A DNA stretch of 64,000 nt from NCBI GenBank assembly GCA_014898425.1, contig RCSZ01000013.1, forward strand, positions 620,001 to 684,000, given 5' to 3'. Below the pieces are notes generated by a model, which saw only the letters and a program-made list of their open reading frames with translations, searched no databases and was not told where the DNA came from. The position numbers and the translations under genes were made by a program. Within the stretch, counting starts at the first letter, position 1, and each line of letters begins with the position of its first letter. Source of the DNA: Botryotinia globosa (taxonomy: Eukaryota; Ascomycota; Leotiomycetes; Helotiales; Sclerotiniaceae). Positions 52,004-63,478 of the stretch are shown here, piece by piece.

Positions 52004-52928
52004 ATGGCATCCAACACAACTTCTCCCGTCTCTTCTATTCGCAAAGTCATGTCCTTTGCAGGCGGTCTCCTATCACAAATACCAATAATCAACAATCCTT
52101 CATCTGCTTCATCGAACGTCGCAGCTCCTAGACCCTACATACCCTTTGGAAATGCACCGTCATGTCCATCAACCTCTCCTCTCTCCTGTCACAACAGCAC
52201 CGCTGCTCCCGATTCATGCTGCTTCGTCTATCCCGGAGGTCAACTTCTCCAGACTCAATTCTGGGATTACAGTCCTGCGATAGGGCCAGTTGATAGCTGG
52301 ACTCTTCATGGTCTCTGGTTTGTTCACCTGCCATTAATTCCCACACTTTCAAAAGCTTACCGAGTCTTACAGGCCTGATCTCTGCGATGGTTCCTATCCC
52401 ACATATTGCCATAGTACTCCCCAATATCACAACATAACTTCCATCCTAACCGCCGCATCGCAAACTGATCTTCTCGCATATATGCATGAGTATTGGCTCC
52501 CCAATCGAGGATCCGCCGAAACCTTTTGGGAACATGAGATGAACAAACACGGAACATGCGTAAATACTCTCGCACCATCTTGCTATGGCGACAAATACGA
52601 AGCTGGTGATGAAGTCGTCGATTTCTTTACAAGGGCCGTAGGATTGTTCAAAGAGTTGGATACTTATAAAGCACTTGAGAAGGCGGGAATTGTGCCAAGT
52701 TATTCGGCTACTTACACGGAGGATCAGATCCAGGCGGCATTGACTGCGATTACTGGAAGTGAGGTTGTATTGGGTTGTTCGAGTGGTAGATTGAACCAGG
52801 CATGGTATAGCTTTAATGTTAAAGGGAGTTTGCAGTTAGGAGAATTCGTAGCTACGACTCCAGCTGGCAAAGGTGGGAGAGGAACTTGTCCTAGAAAGGG
52901 GATTAAGTACTTGCCCAAGAAGAAATAA
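52004..52928 (+). CDS. RNase T2 family ribonuclease
   Basis: Endoribonuclease cleaving RNA through 2',3'-cyclic phosphates. Two exons, 52004-52317 and 52373-52928, give 289 residues. Both active-site segments are intact: CAS I WTLHGLW (His about 102, with the intron inside the last Trp codon) and CAS II FWEHEMNKHGTC (His about 159 and 164). Multiple cysteines (CPSTSPLSC, CCFVYPGG, LCDGSYPTYC, CVNTLAPSCYG, LGC, TCPRKG) fit the disulfide pattern of fungal T2 enzymes. The N-terminus is odd: about 50 residues rich in Ser/Asn with only a weak hydrophobic patch, not a classical signal peptide. It may be routed to vacuole or cytosol, or a short upstream exon may be missed. It sits between a dead tyrosinase and a P450; no functional link is implied. 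Confidence 0.88.
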
Positions 52929-53591
52929 TTGCGTTTCTGTATAACCGATTGATGCAGGCTAAACTGCTGCATTTTTATATCTAGGGAACCCCTAGGATTC
53001 GATTGGGCTTTTGGATTTCATAAGATGGTTTTTTTTTTGGATAGGGAAACGTGTGGTATTGCATTGGATGGCATGTACTCTTAGGACTTTAGATGTGGAA
53101 ATTGAAGGTACTTTACGGAAGTCTCAACGTCTTCCCCCAACTCACCTGTTTTGTCTGATGATCTGATGACCTGACGGTTATTCGTGAATAACACTCTTTA
53201 TAAGCATTATTGATTGGTTCCCGGCTATCTTGAAAGAGACCGAGCCAAGACTCTTATTCTGGTCGACACACACACATGCAGGGAGTTTCTGAATTGTCCA
53301 ATAGTATCGGATATATTTATTAGTTGAAGATTATATCACCCCGGTCTCCGCAACGGTCTGTCAACCATACAGTAGTGATTTTGGGATTTCATCCCATCCC
53401 TTGGGTCCTCCACTTTCCCTGATGGAAAGAAAACCGGGTATCTGACAGGCTGACAGCCCAAGATGGTGGGTATCTGCAGATTCCCATCTGCTTGGTTCTT
53501 ATATTTCTTTCTTCAAGGAATCCTCTGTTTTGGTGAAGCGTTGTGTTCGTGTATATCCTCGAGGGAGCCAATCTCAAAATTTGTGGATATA
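52929..53591. other. Intergenic spacer, P450 promoter side
   Basis: 663 bp of ordinary sequence. An in-frame upstream ATG at 53463 exists but would add a leader not seen in this P450 group, so 53592 is used as the start. Confidence 0.4.
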
Positions 53592-55409
53592 ATGTTGGTT
53601 TCAATCATTGCTGTTTTGTTGTCCTACATTGTATATGGAATAATATGGCGCCTATACTTCAGTCCAATTGCCAAGTTCCCCGGACCAAAGTTGGCTGCCA
53701 TTTCCATGCTCTATGAAATATATCATGAGATTGTCTTGGGAGGAAAATATACCTTCAAAATCAAGGAGTTGCATGAGAAATATGGTAAGTCCTTTGATGC
53801 ATTTGTTTAACATGAGCTTGATACTTTTCAAATAGGACCCATAATCCGTATCAACCCCTGGGAGCTTCATATCAATGATCCGGACTATTACGATGAATTG
53901 TATGCCGCTGGTGGGAAGAGACGCGATAAATATCCTTACTATACCAAGCAATTTGGTAATTCCGAATCGATGATTGGCACTGTCTCACACGATCACCATC
54001 GTCTTCGTCGAGGAGCCATGAACCATTATTTTTCCAAAGCTAGTGTGTTCCGCCTCGAACCCATGATACAGAAATATGTAGATTCGCTTGTTCGTCGGCT
54101 CCGTTCGTATAAAGATACTAAGAAGCCGGTCAATCTCTCATGGGCCTTTTCGTGTTTTACTTTCGATGTCATTTCGGAATACGCGTTGGGAAGAACAGAT
54201 AGCTCCATTGAGAATTCTGACGATTTTCACACGGATTTTCATGATGCGATTGAAAATATTGGTAATATATCACATGTTACAAAGGTGTTCCCTTGGATTT
54301 TCACGTTGATGCAGTGTATGCCATTGTCGTTGATAAGGTTTCTTGATCCGAAGACTGTTAGCGTTGTGGAATTTCAAATGGTGAGCATGCAGCTGATTAT
54401 TCTTCTGCCATTGAGAGTATTGACTGAATTCTAGGGAATGAAAGCTCAAATTGGTGCTATCATCAATGGAAAGAACGCTAATCATGAACGTTCTTCCCAG
54501 CTGACGATCTTCCATGAAGTTCTCTCTAGTGATCTTCCCCCAAACGAGAAATCAGTAGCTCGTCTCTGGCAAGAAGGACAAACAGTCATAGGAGCCGGTA
54601 CTGAAACAACAGCTTGGACCTTATCTGTCATTGCCTACCATGTCCTCGCTAACCCTGATGTTCTATCGAAACTTCTTGTCGAGATGGAGGGAAAGAATGG
54701 ATTAAAGGAATTAGAACAGTTGCCTTATCTGACAGCTGTGATTCAAGAGGGGCTTAGATTAAGCTTTGGAGTCGTGGCACATTTGCAAAGGATATCTCCG
54801 GATCAAGTATTGAAGTTTCATGAGTGGGAAATTCCTTCTGGTGTATGTTTTTCTCCCGATTAATTTTTTTCTTCTTCTTTTCTCCTCCCAGAGTTTTGGC
54901 TCAAGTCCCACTTCACAACCGAAGGATTTTCGGTTCTTGACTATTTGATTGGAAGATCCAAATCATTTGAAATATCGTGAAAGTTCACATCCACCCCATC
55001 AATCCAAATTATCAATCACCCTTGCCTCCTTATCTCCCATTCCCCCCCCCCCCCCCTCCCCCGGCCAAAATTAACACCACTTCAGACCCCTGTATCCATG
55101 TCCTCCTACCTTCAACATCTCGACCCGCGCATATTTCCCTCCCCCAACACATTCTCACCAGACCGCTTCCTTAAAACCCCATCTCTATCAAAATACATTG
55201 TAAGTTTTAGCAAAGGATCGCGTCAATGTTTGGGTATCAATTTAGCATGGGCAGAGCTGTATTTGTGTGTCAAGGGTGTTATTGGAGAGTTGAATTGCGG
55301 AGATGGGAGTCTGGCGTTGCATGATACGAATATTGGGGATGTGGAGTGCACCAGTGATTATTTCGTGCCGGCGAGTAGTGGGAGGGGAGTGAGGGTTTTG
55401 GTTGGGTAG
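53592..55409 (+). CDS. Cytochrome P450, paralogue of the 17.6-19.8 kb gene
   Basis: Membrane-anchored haem monooxygenase. Four exons, 53592-53784, 53836-54380, 54435-54842 and 55086-55409, give 489 residues. The N-terminal helix is followed by [31 protein letters not shown] and HHRLRRGAMNHYFS match the paralogue. The I-helix AGTETT is at 300-305, EGLR at 351-354, FSPDRF, and the haem loop FSKGSRQCLG has its Cys ligand at 430. It shares protein layout with the P450 at 17629-19757 but has lost or never gained several of its introns. Intron 3 (54843-55085, 243 bp) is long and holds a run of about 16 C. It is convergent with the next P450. Substrate unknown. Confidence 0.86.
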
Positions 55410-55660
55410 CTGGGCCATCATATAACACCTGCGAACAAATGGTATTATATACCGAGTCTAGAAAACACACCCTTGGCGAGATATCAAAGTCTTACTCAAG
55501 AATAACTTGTAACTATTCAACAAGATGAAAGTAAAATAGAAACTGAACTGTTGATCAAAAAATGGTATCCATCTCCTTCCATCCCGCTCTTTTTTACTCC
55601 CTCCAACGTTCCCTCTTCCAATGACCGCTAACTCCTCACTCCTCACCAACCTTTTAATTT

Positions 55661-57520
55661 TTAAGCTCTCCTCTTGAGTTCGAGCTGCACCGCCGGATTC
55701 GGATGAATTAAATTACCAAGAACAATGTTTCCCGGTCTCTCGCCTCCCTTCATCTCTGTATCCCCAATATTTCTAAAGTCCCAATTCCTCAACAATTCTA
55801 CCATAACTACTTTGATTTCAACTCCTGCAAAGAAACGACCTGGGCATGCGTGGTTACCTATTTAAATGTTAGTCATTGATATCAAGGGAGATTCTCTGTT
55901 TTCAAGACTGGATTGGATGTAGGTGAAGTTGACAGGAGGTTCAAAGTGTGTGAGAAAAAATGGGAGATAGAGAACACATACCATGACCAAAATTTATAGA
56001 ATCCTTGCTCGTTGTCACATATTGATATTTGGATTCATTTCCCGGAGTCTCACGTATTGAAGAAAAGCGGAAGGGAGAGAAAACACTAGGAGGATCGAGT
56101 TTAGGCATCGTGGAAGAATCGTTGGGAAGCGAAGTGACGTTGGGGCCTGCCAAGTTGACTGCGTGGGAATCCCATACTACGCTGGTTCCCTTGGGGATAG
56201 TGTGGCCGGTGGAAAGGTGAAGGGGAGCGGTTGTTACGCGGAGACTTGCGGCTGGTATTTGTTAGTTTGTTTTCTTTGCATACTATATTGTATTTTGATG
56301 TAGATTGGAAGAAATAATGTTCAACATACTTAAACTAGGGGGACTCAGCCTCTGACTTTCTTTCAAGAGACTATCCAATTTCTTGAGTTTGGTCAACGAC
56401 TGTTTTTTCAAACTTTTTCTTCCACTGCCATCAATTTCAAATCCATCTTCTGCGATCACCTGTTCGATTTCTTCGCGGAGAGGTGCGATAAATTCCGGAT
56501 GTGAAGCGAGATCTAATAAGATATGACAGATAGCCGAACTCGTTGTGTGAATTGAAGCGAATGATAGAGTCAACTGGTTCACGGCCAAGTTGTAAGGATT
56601 TCCTCTAAGCTCCGGACTTGTGTGCTTCATCATCCAACTAACGAAAGCTCCCTGGTCATCTTCAAATTCATCACCCGATTCCTCGCCCGGCACTTTTCCC
56701 TCTCTAAACCTCCGAATACATCCATTAATAACCGGTTTCAACAACTCTGCTGCCTTGTTCGTGTGCGCTTGAACCCTCTGAATTTCTGGCAGGAATGGTG
56801 CTACAAAATATCTTGTCCATGCCGGCCATTGAAGCGCAGCATTCTTCGCTTTTATACAATCAGCTGTATAATTAATACTAGTTTGAAGCCACTCTTCGTC
56901 TCTGCTAAGAGGTCTTCCCACAAAGACTCTCCCGCTAATCAGTGCCACAATCCTGAGTACTTTCTGAAGCAAAATCACTTTGGTCCAAGACTCGCATGCG
57001 CCAAGTTCCGCATCTAATGCATAGTGCAGTTCGTCTTGGAGAGGACCTGTAGTTGATGCAACATGACGTGTTAAATCAGTTTTGACAGTTTTAACGACGG
57101 CAGGTGTATCCCTGCCGAATTTGGTATGGGCTGAGAGGAAAATGCGTTCAACTTCTTTTTGGAAGGATATCTTTTCTTCGGGGAGGAGGCGGACTTCGTC
57201 GTGGGTGCAATGGGGTAGGACAACCATGGGAGGATCGCTGGGGAGGGTAAATGGTGTGTTAGGGTACTAATTTGTGAGTTAGAATACTGGGATACCAATG
57301 GAGGATTAGTTGAAGGAGATGTTCCTACTCTCGCCGTGCCTTCACGTAATGCCTCTTGCCAATTGACAGAACCTGGTTTTCCCACGATTGGGAAATCTAA
57401 CTTTTGGGGCCGAGAAATTAGGGTTCTAATAAAATAGGCTATAATAACCAATGCCGAAGCACCTAAGAATAATGGCGACATAACCATGGGTTTGCTTCCA
57501 TCGAAGAGTGCTGGCGACAT
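55661..57520 (-). CDS. Cytochrome P450, ent-kaurene-oxidase-like type
   Basis: Four minus-strand exons, 57520-57329, 57266-56330, 56251-55982 and 55857-55661, give 531 residues. A single N-terminal membrane helix (SPLFLGASALVIIAYFI) precedes FPIVGKPG. The I-helix segment FASIHTTSSAICH lacks the usual acidic residue before Thr, as is normal in fungal P450s of the ent-kaurene oxidase/CYP503-CYP68 style. KESQRLSP supplies ExxR, and the haem loop FGHGNHACPGRFFAG has Cys about 471. Other landmarks are TPFTLPSDPPMVVLPHCTHDEVRLLPE and GTSVVWDSH. It is unrelated in detail to the two [12 protein letters not shown] P450s in this window. Terpenoid or alkaloid oxidation is plausible but unproved; no terpene synthase was found nearby. 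Confidence 0.86.
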
Positions 57521-59022
57521 CTCGATAAATATCTATATAGTTCAACTCTGATTTTGATGAATAAGAAAGTGTGAAGATAGTTCTAATCAGCTGAGACGAA
57601 AGTAACGATTATATGTCCAGCAGTCGATATAAAATGTGGATGTATATCTTTAACTCCAATAGTTTGTATATCTTCAGTAGTTGTAAACCCCAATACTGAA
57701 ACCCAAGACTGAAACCAGACAACTGAAGCTCATCCAAAGCTTGCTAGCTATTAAACAAAGGCCATGAAAACAAGGATGTATAAAGGTCGAAGGAGCCAAA
57801 ATCCAAGTCTTTTATGAGAGCAGAGATGACTTATGTACTTGAGTATACCTTCCATCTCAACTCTTTCCTGCCCTCCATTGAAAAAACCAATCAAACTCAG
57901 CGATCGGCAAACAAGAAGCAATACCCACCTGCCATGTATATTCCCAATCAAATTGTCACCTAACTTGACACAAACGGATAAAAAACAGCGCGTTTATTTC
58001 AACCCAGTGCCCACATCTCCCCCTCCAGTACTCAAGCAGTGTGCCCTCTCCTTCCCTGAAACTCCCGACCTGCAAAATCGTCATCATCAAATAACCCTCT
58101 CTCATTTGCCGATAACAAGCATACCATTCTGCAAATAGCAGTTTGGGTGGGTGTATGCGCATGCAGTGGATAAGGATAAAAGCTTATTCATTCGACATTT
58201 GAATCTGCATCGGAATGCCGAGTAGTTCTCGCAGATCATACATCATTCAAGCATAACTAACTCATCGCGTCCCTTGTAACTATTCTTCGGTACTGGAGTG
58301 ACCCAGTCACTGCCAGGCGCCTCATAGCTTTCAAGGTCCATGCATTCACTGTCGTGTCTGGTCTTGTCATATCAAGAGTTGATTTCATGGACAACCTTGG
58401 AAGCTCAGACAATGTAAATATTCAGCCGAAGAATCTGTTGCAAGATCTCATTGACAGGTGTGTCGTGCTACACAACATCGGCCCCTTCCAAAAATCGAAC
58501 TTTGAAACTTTTGGGGATTTTCGAATTGCTGATCAAGCAAATATCGTTCAAAAAAGTGCCGAGAGTATATTGAAGAAAAGCCGGGCGCATACTCTACCTC
58601 CCTCTCCAAAACCTAATAAAGGTTATCAAAGATCTCTCCTCGTACCTCGGAAATAGGATTGGGCAAATTATATAATCTGGCTAAAGATTACATATTGTTA
58701 TAATATAACGTTTTTTGATTGATATCAAATATTACAAGCCAATCAAACCCTCAGAATGAATAAAAATAGGGTGAATTTGAAGGCATTCTCCAATAGATTA
58801 TTAAAAAAGCTATTATAGATTTTAAAAGATATTTGGATTATATAATTTGGATTATATAATTTAGATCATATGATTTTTAAAAAAAAATCTTATTTTTAAG
58901 GATTTCAACCAGATTTTTCTTTCAAATTTATTGTATAGGAAAAAATCGATATATGTTTTGCTTAACTAATATTATATAATATGATTTGTTAACTAATACA
59001 TTCAAATATTATATTATATACC
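57521..59022. other. Unassigned, normal then AT-rich sequence
   Basis: Ordinary DNA to about 58.65 kb with an open frame at 58354-58656 (100 codons) that has no recognised motif; it may be a gene fragment. It then turns AT-rich, with a 16-bp ATTATATAATTTGG tandem near 58826-58866, up to the hAT-like element. Confidence 0.4.
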
Positions 59023-60899
59023 TTATCTCATCCTCAGACCACACAGTGATTACATAATTTTTTGGCCTTGATTTCGAGGCAAAGGCTTTACAAAGGATTA
59101 TCACCATAGAATCTGAAACTATTTGGTTCTGGTTTTGATATGAAAACCAATAATTTGTTATTTTTTGATTTTTCAATTAAAGATTATAAATTAAGTCAAC
59201 CACTCTACTTTCAGGCCACCCCTGTTTCGGGCCACCCTTTTACACCAAAAATCACTTTTTTGGCCTATCAATATCTCTATCAATATTGAATATAATTTAA
59301 TAAAAATTTATATTTATATAATTTAAGTTATTTTAAACTTATATTAAAAAATTTAGAATTTTAGGATTTTTATGGATCGATTTCTAAAGCTTCAAAATAT
59401 CGATTTTCAATTTATATATAAATTATATACAAATTTAAATTTTTATAAAATCTTTAATAACTTTTTAACAATAATTATTAAAAGAAAATTGTATATCTTT
59501 TTGAAAATTTCAAATCTAAATCTATATAGAAAATTTTAAAAAAAATTAAAAAAATGAATAAATATAGAGATATAATATACAATGAGTTAAAAGTAATATA
59601 AATAATTCCTGTAATTTTAAAGATACCCCTTTAAATATTTATTTATAAGAATTTATTTATTTTTTTAAGATTCTCTATATTAAATCTTTTATAAATTTAT
59701 AATAAAAATTTATAATTTATTTTTAACTATTTTTCCTTAAAAGTTATTATAGATTTTATAAAATTTTAGATTTGTATATAATTTGTATGTAATTAAAAAT
59801 CGATATTTCGAAGCTTTAGAAATCAATCCAGAAAAATCCTAAAAATCTAAAAATTTCAAAATAGATTTAGAAAAATTTAAATTATATATATTTAAATTTT
59901 TATTGAATTATATTCAATATTGATAGAGATATTAATAGATTAAAAAAGTGATTTTTGGTGTAAAAGGGTGGCCCGAAACAGGGGTGGCCCGAAAGTAGGG
60001 TGGTTGACTTACTCAATAATTGTATCACTTTAATATAGATTTAATATATATAAATAGATTTTCTTATTATTTTAATATATTTTTTATTATAATAGTTTTA
60101 TTTAATTATATATATATATATTGAAAATATATATTTTTGAAAATCAATATTTTATTAAATTAAATACCTATCCTTTTTGAAATCCATTATTATTATTATT
60201 TCTAATTAAAAAAAATATATTTTAAAAATCTCCTAATCAATCTGATTCCTATTATATATCTCAATCCCTTTTAAAGGATTGGAATTGTTAATTTCGAAAA
60301 GATTGAATATTTTTAAGATTGAAAATCCATTTATTTCGAAATTATATATCTTAAACTTAAAGCATTTTGGAATTCAAATTGAAAAGCAATTCAACTATTA
60401 TCAATAATATAATCCCAATACTACTAATATTATTGAAAAAGTTATTAATATATTCAATTTAATAAAACGATTTGATTGATATTATTTTTATTATTAATAA
60501 AAATATTTTGAAATAATTGAAAATAATTTAATTAATTTAAAAAAAAATCTTTTTGATTGAATTATACAACAACTATAATTTCAATCAATTCGATACAGAT
60601 TTAGATAATAATATTAATTGAACTCTTTCGAATACTTTAATTAATTTTTTAATAAATAATAATTGAAAGAATGAAATATATTATTGAAATACTCTTATCA
60701 AATAAATTAAATTGTATATCAAAAACACACCCAAATACTCTCAGATTCTCGAAAAGATAAATATTCCCCCGATCTCTGATTGGTCGAAAAAAATTCGATT
60801 ATTAGTGAACTACAATACCATTATGAAAAGAATCAAGATATTATTTAGAATTCTAATTAAAAACGTTTTATCGACGAAGAGAGTTTGAAAGTGAGATTA
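59023..60899. mobile_element. hAT-like non-autonomous element, copy 2 (with MITE)
   Basis: Termini TTATCTCATCC and GTGAGATTA, with a perfect 8-bp target duplication TATATACC (59015-59022 and 60900-60907). Subtracting the MITE at 59194-60009 and its TA leaves about 1.06 kb, matching copy 1 at 46335-48521. It is less C-to-T decayed than copy 1 in several blocks (for example 60720-60780). No transposase. It provides the empty sites for the Helitron and solo LTR in copy 1. Confidence 0.8.
59194..60009. mobile_element. 816-bp foldback MITE with TA duplication
   Basis: The ends AGTCAACCAC and GTGGTTGACT (with one T/C mismatch further in) are the start of inverted arms that run several hundred bases, so most of the element can fold on itself. 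Each arm begins with a doubled GGCCACCC motif and a TTTTACACCAAAAATCACTT block. TA flanks both sides (59192-59193, 60010-60011), and copy 1 shows the unoccupied TA at 47344-47345. It is non-coding and best placed with Tc1/mariner-type MITEs. Confidence 0.85.
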
Positions 60900-61245
60900 T
60901 ATATACCCAACCCTACTCAGAAAAGACATTTTCACCCTCAGATATGTTGAACTAATCATCTGATATGCATATCGTTGATATACCGTTGATTCACCGTCGA
61001 TGTACCTCGATGCACACCATTACTGTACACGATAATGAGGGGAATCGGAACTATGTCTAAGATTAAAGCTTGGATCGTTGTACATCGATGATACCTTCCT
61101 ATGATCTGATATATTGGATTTCAGAAAGGTTTTGTGTAAGCTTTCCATGTATAGTTTGCCTGTCCACCAGATGGGCTTTGCTCTCATGACGAGCATGGAG
61201 TCGCAAGCGAAGAATACTTTTATGTACAGCAAAGCAAAACCTCTC

Positions 61246-61377
61246 TACTCGTGCGGCTAGAAAGTATGCCGCACTCCACTCACAGGCACGTTCCATGAGG
61301 TGGTAATTTGTAAAATACAAGAAGTTTGGAAGTCCATATTTAGGTGGATTGTTGTATTCATTCTGGCCGCACGAGTA
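61246..61377. repeat. 17-bp inverted repeat pair
   Basis: TACTCGTGCGGCTAGAA at 61246-61262 is mirrored by TTCTGGCCGCACGAGTA at 61361-61377 (one mismatch), 98 bp apart. It could be a hairpin or the ends of a tiny element; no target duplication was found. Confidence 0.6.
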
Positions 61378-62595
61378 TAAGCATCGGATCCACTATATGA
61401 GGATAACCTCTTCATATGAATACTTTTCTACGTCCTTCAAAATGACCACAGAAAACGATTTCCTTATAAAGAGATTGTGCTGTATAGACAGATTGTTCTT
61501 CTTCTTGTCCGGAAATTGGAGAAAAAGAACGGCTCCGTATCCGATACGTACCTATTCTCTTGCATGCCTCCCATGAAATTATAGAATAAGGTTGCAGCTT
61601 GTTTAAGTAACACAAATACGAAGATCTTGAAGCTGTGTCATGCAACGTGAATACATGCATGCAGCTATCCATTCACTAGAGTAGTAACCCGATATGTGAA
61701 TTAATAAGTCGAAATAACTCAGGATTGCTCAAGACCATAAATCAGAGACGAACGCAACCTCGTTTAATAATATCTACCCCCTACCCCCCCCCCAACTTCA
61801 ACTTCCCCCCTCGGATCCCCCAAGCCCCGAGTATCCGCTGCATAAAAACTCGCTGCGAGTGCAAATCTGTCGATAGAGCACACCTTTCCTCCTCTCTCCT
61901 GTCTTCCAAGTTCCAAGACGCACATCCTTCCTTCCTCCCTTCCCGTCTTCAACAAAAGCTCAAACTACCGAAACTCTAGAGCCCAGGCTAAGCTTTGAAT
62001 CAACATTGATTTATCTGTCTTAAATTTTCATAGACCCTATTCTTCTACATAATGTTATTTCATGCCAATGCCATACCCCATCGCCCGCACTTATACATCA
62101 CCCACCCATCCACCCCTCTATCTCGTTACCCCCCCACCACACGACCTCGCTATAGAACGAAATACCACTTCAAAGCACTCCCCAGATGACGATGTATAGC
62201 TCTCTCTGTCTCTCTCTTCTCAAACTATGCATTCACCTCAGCTCATCTCACATCCCAACTACCAACTATACATACCCCTCCAACCCTCCATCCAACCAAC
62301 CATCTAATAGCTACAAACACCCATCCTTCCCTCTCCCCTCTCTCCCTCTCCCCTCTCTCCCTCCCTCCAACAAACACCCCCTCCAACAAGACACCAAAAC
62401 ACCCAAGAACCAGACAAAGAGGGGTATGTACTACCTATCTACCCTCCCACCTAGCTACCTAGTCCGTACCCATCCACACCAGGATATGTTTCTTGACATC
62501 ACACTACCCCGCATGTACATTGGTACAAAGATTCCAAGATGTAAGAAAATCAAGATACGCGTATAAATAAATATATGGATTCCCTGCCGAGATTC

Positions 62596-62656
62596 GTAGG
62601 TAGGTAGGTAGGTAGGTAGGTAGGTAGGTAGGTAGGTAGGTAGGTAGGTAGGTAGG
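62596..62656. repeat. (TAGG)n microsatellite
   Basis: About 15 uninterrupted TAGG units. Confidence 0.95.
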
Positions 62657-63478
62657 CAAGAAAATGCGATTGCATTTCTCGCAAACAGAACTACAAATAC
62701 AGATACAGATACCCCCGTACCCCCAGCACATAAAGTGTCATTTTGATCTCATCAAAATCTACCTACCCAACTACCCAACTTGAACATCGCTACTTCCAAC
62801 TCCTCCTGCGATCAAGCCCCGGTATACAAATCATATCACATCACACCACATCATTTGCACATCTCAACAATGCACAATAAACCGATGTCTTCGAAGACGG
62901 TGTTTCATTTGGCGTAGATGAGTATGTATTGATTGGATTGTATATGTGAAAGCTTCCGTACCTCATATGTAGATGAATAAGTGCAAGCATACCTATCTAC
63001 CCGATACACACCCAGTGTGAAATACAATTCATCATCTACTGCCTATTTGAAATCAATCAATTGACCCATGCCACGCCACGCCACTCCACTTCACACCACA
63101 CCACACCACACCAAACATACGCCCCTATAAATCCCATGCGTGAAATATAGACTATGCTCCAACCTACAACTCTTTGCTCAATCATGTAACCGAGCAGAAC
63201 CAAATCTCAGAGCGCCACTCAAAAAGAAGAAAAAGAAAAAGACAATGCCGCCCCATTTCCCATGCCATGCTTATGATCATCTATCCTCATTCGTCATATT
63301 ACAATGACGTAGAAATCGATGATCCATCCGTAAAACGCCAAAAGATATGCAATTGTAAAGAGTACACACATAAATAATCCACGAGTCCCATTTCCCCTAC
63401 GTTGTATGCTCCCATCGCCCAGTATGCTTCTTTCCTAGTTCTTGCACCAAGTTCTTGATTTTGACTGAATGGCAGATC

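Larger units (their letters stand above)
60900..63478. other. Non-coding, low-complexity region
   Basis: Normal composition returns at about 60.92 kb. There is no recognisable gene on either strand. Contents: a 17-bp inverted repeat (61246-61377), C-rich and CT-rich tracts (61775-61835, 62095-62400), the TAGG microsatellite, and AC-rich sequence near 63066-63115. The last kilobase is probably the long 3' UTR of the gene ending at 63479. Confidence 0.45.

Noticed and set aside
62186..62566. 126-codon Pro/Ser-rich frame
   Set aside because: Low-complexity CT-rich DNA; no conserved motif and composition explains the open frame.
62596..62656. TAGG array as a telomere remnant
   Set aside because: The fungal telomere unit is TTAGGG; this is a 4-bp microsatellite in internal DNA next to a gene.
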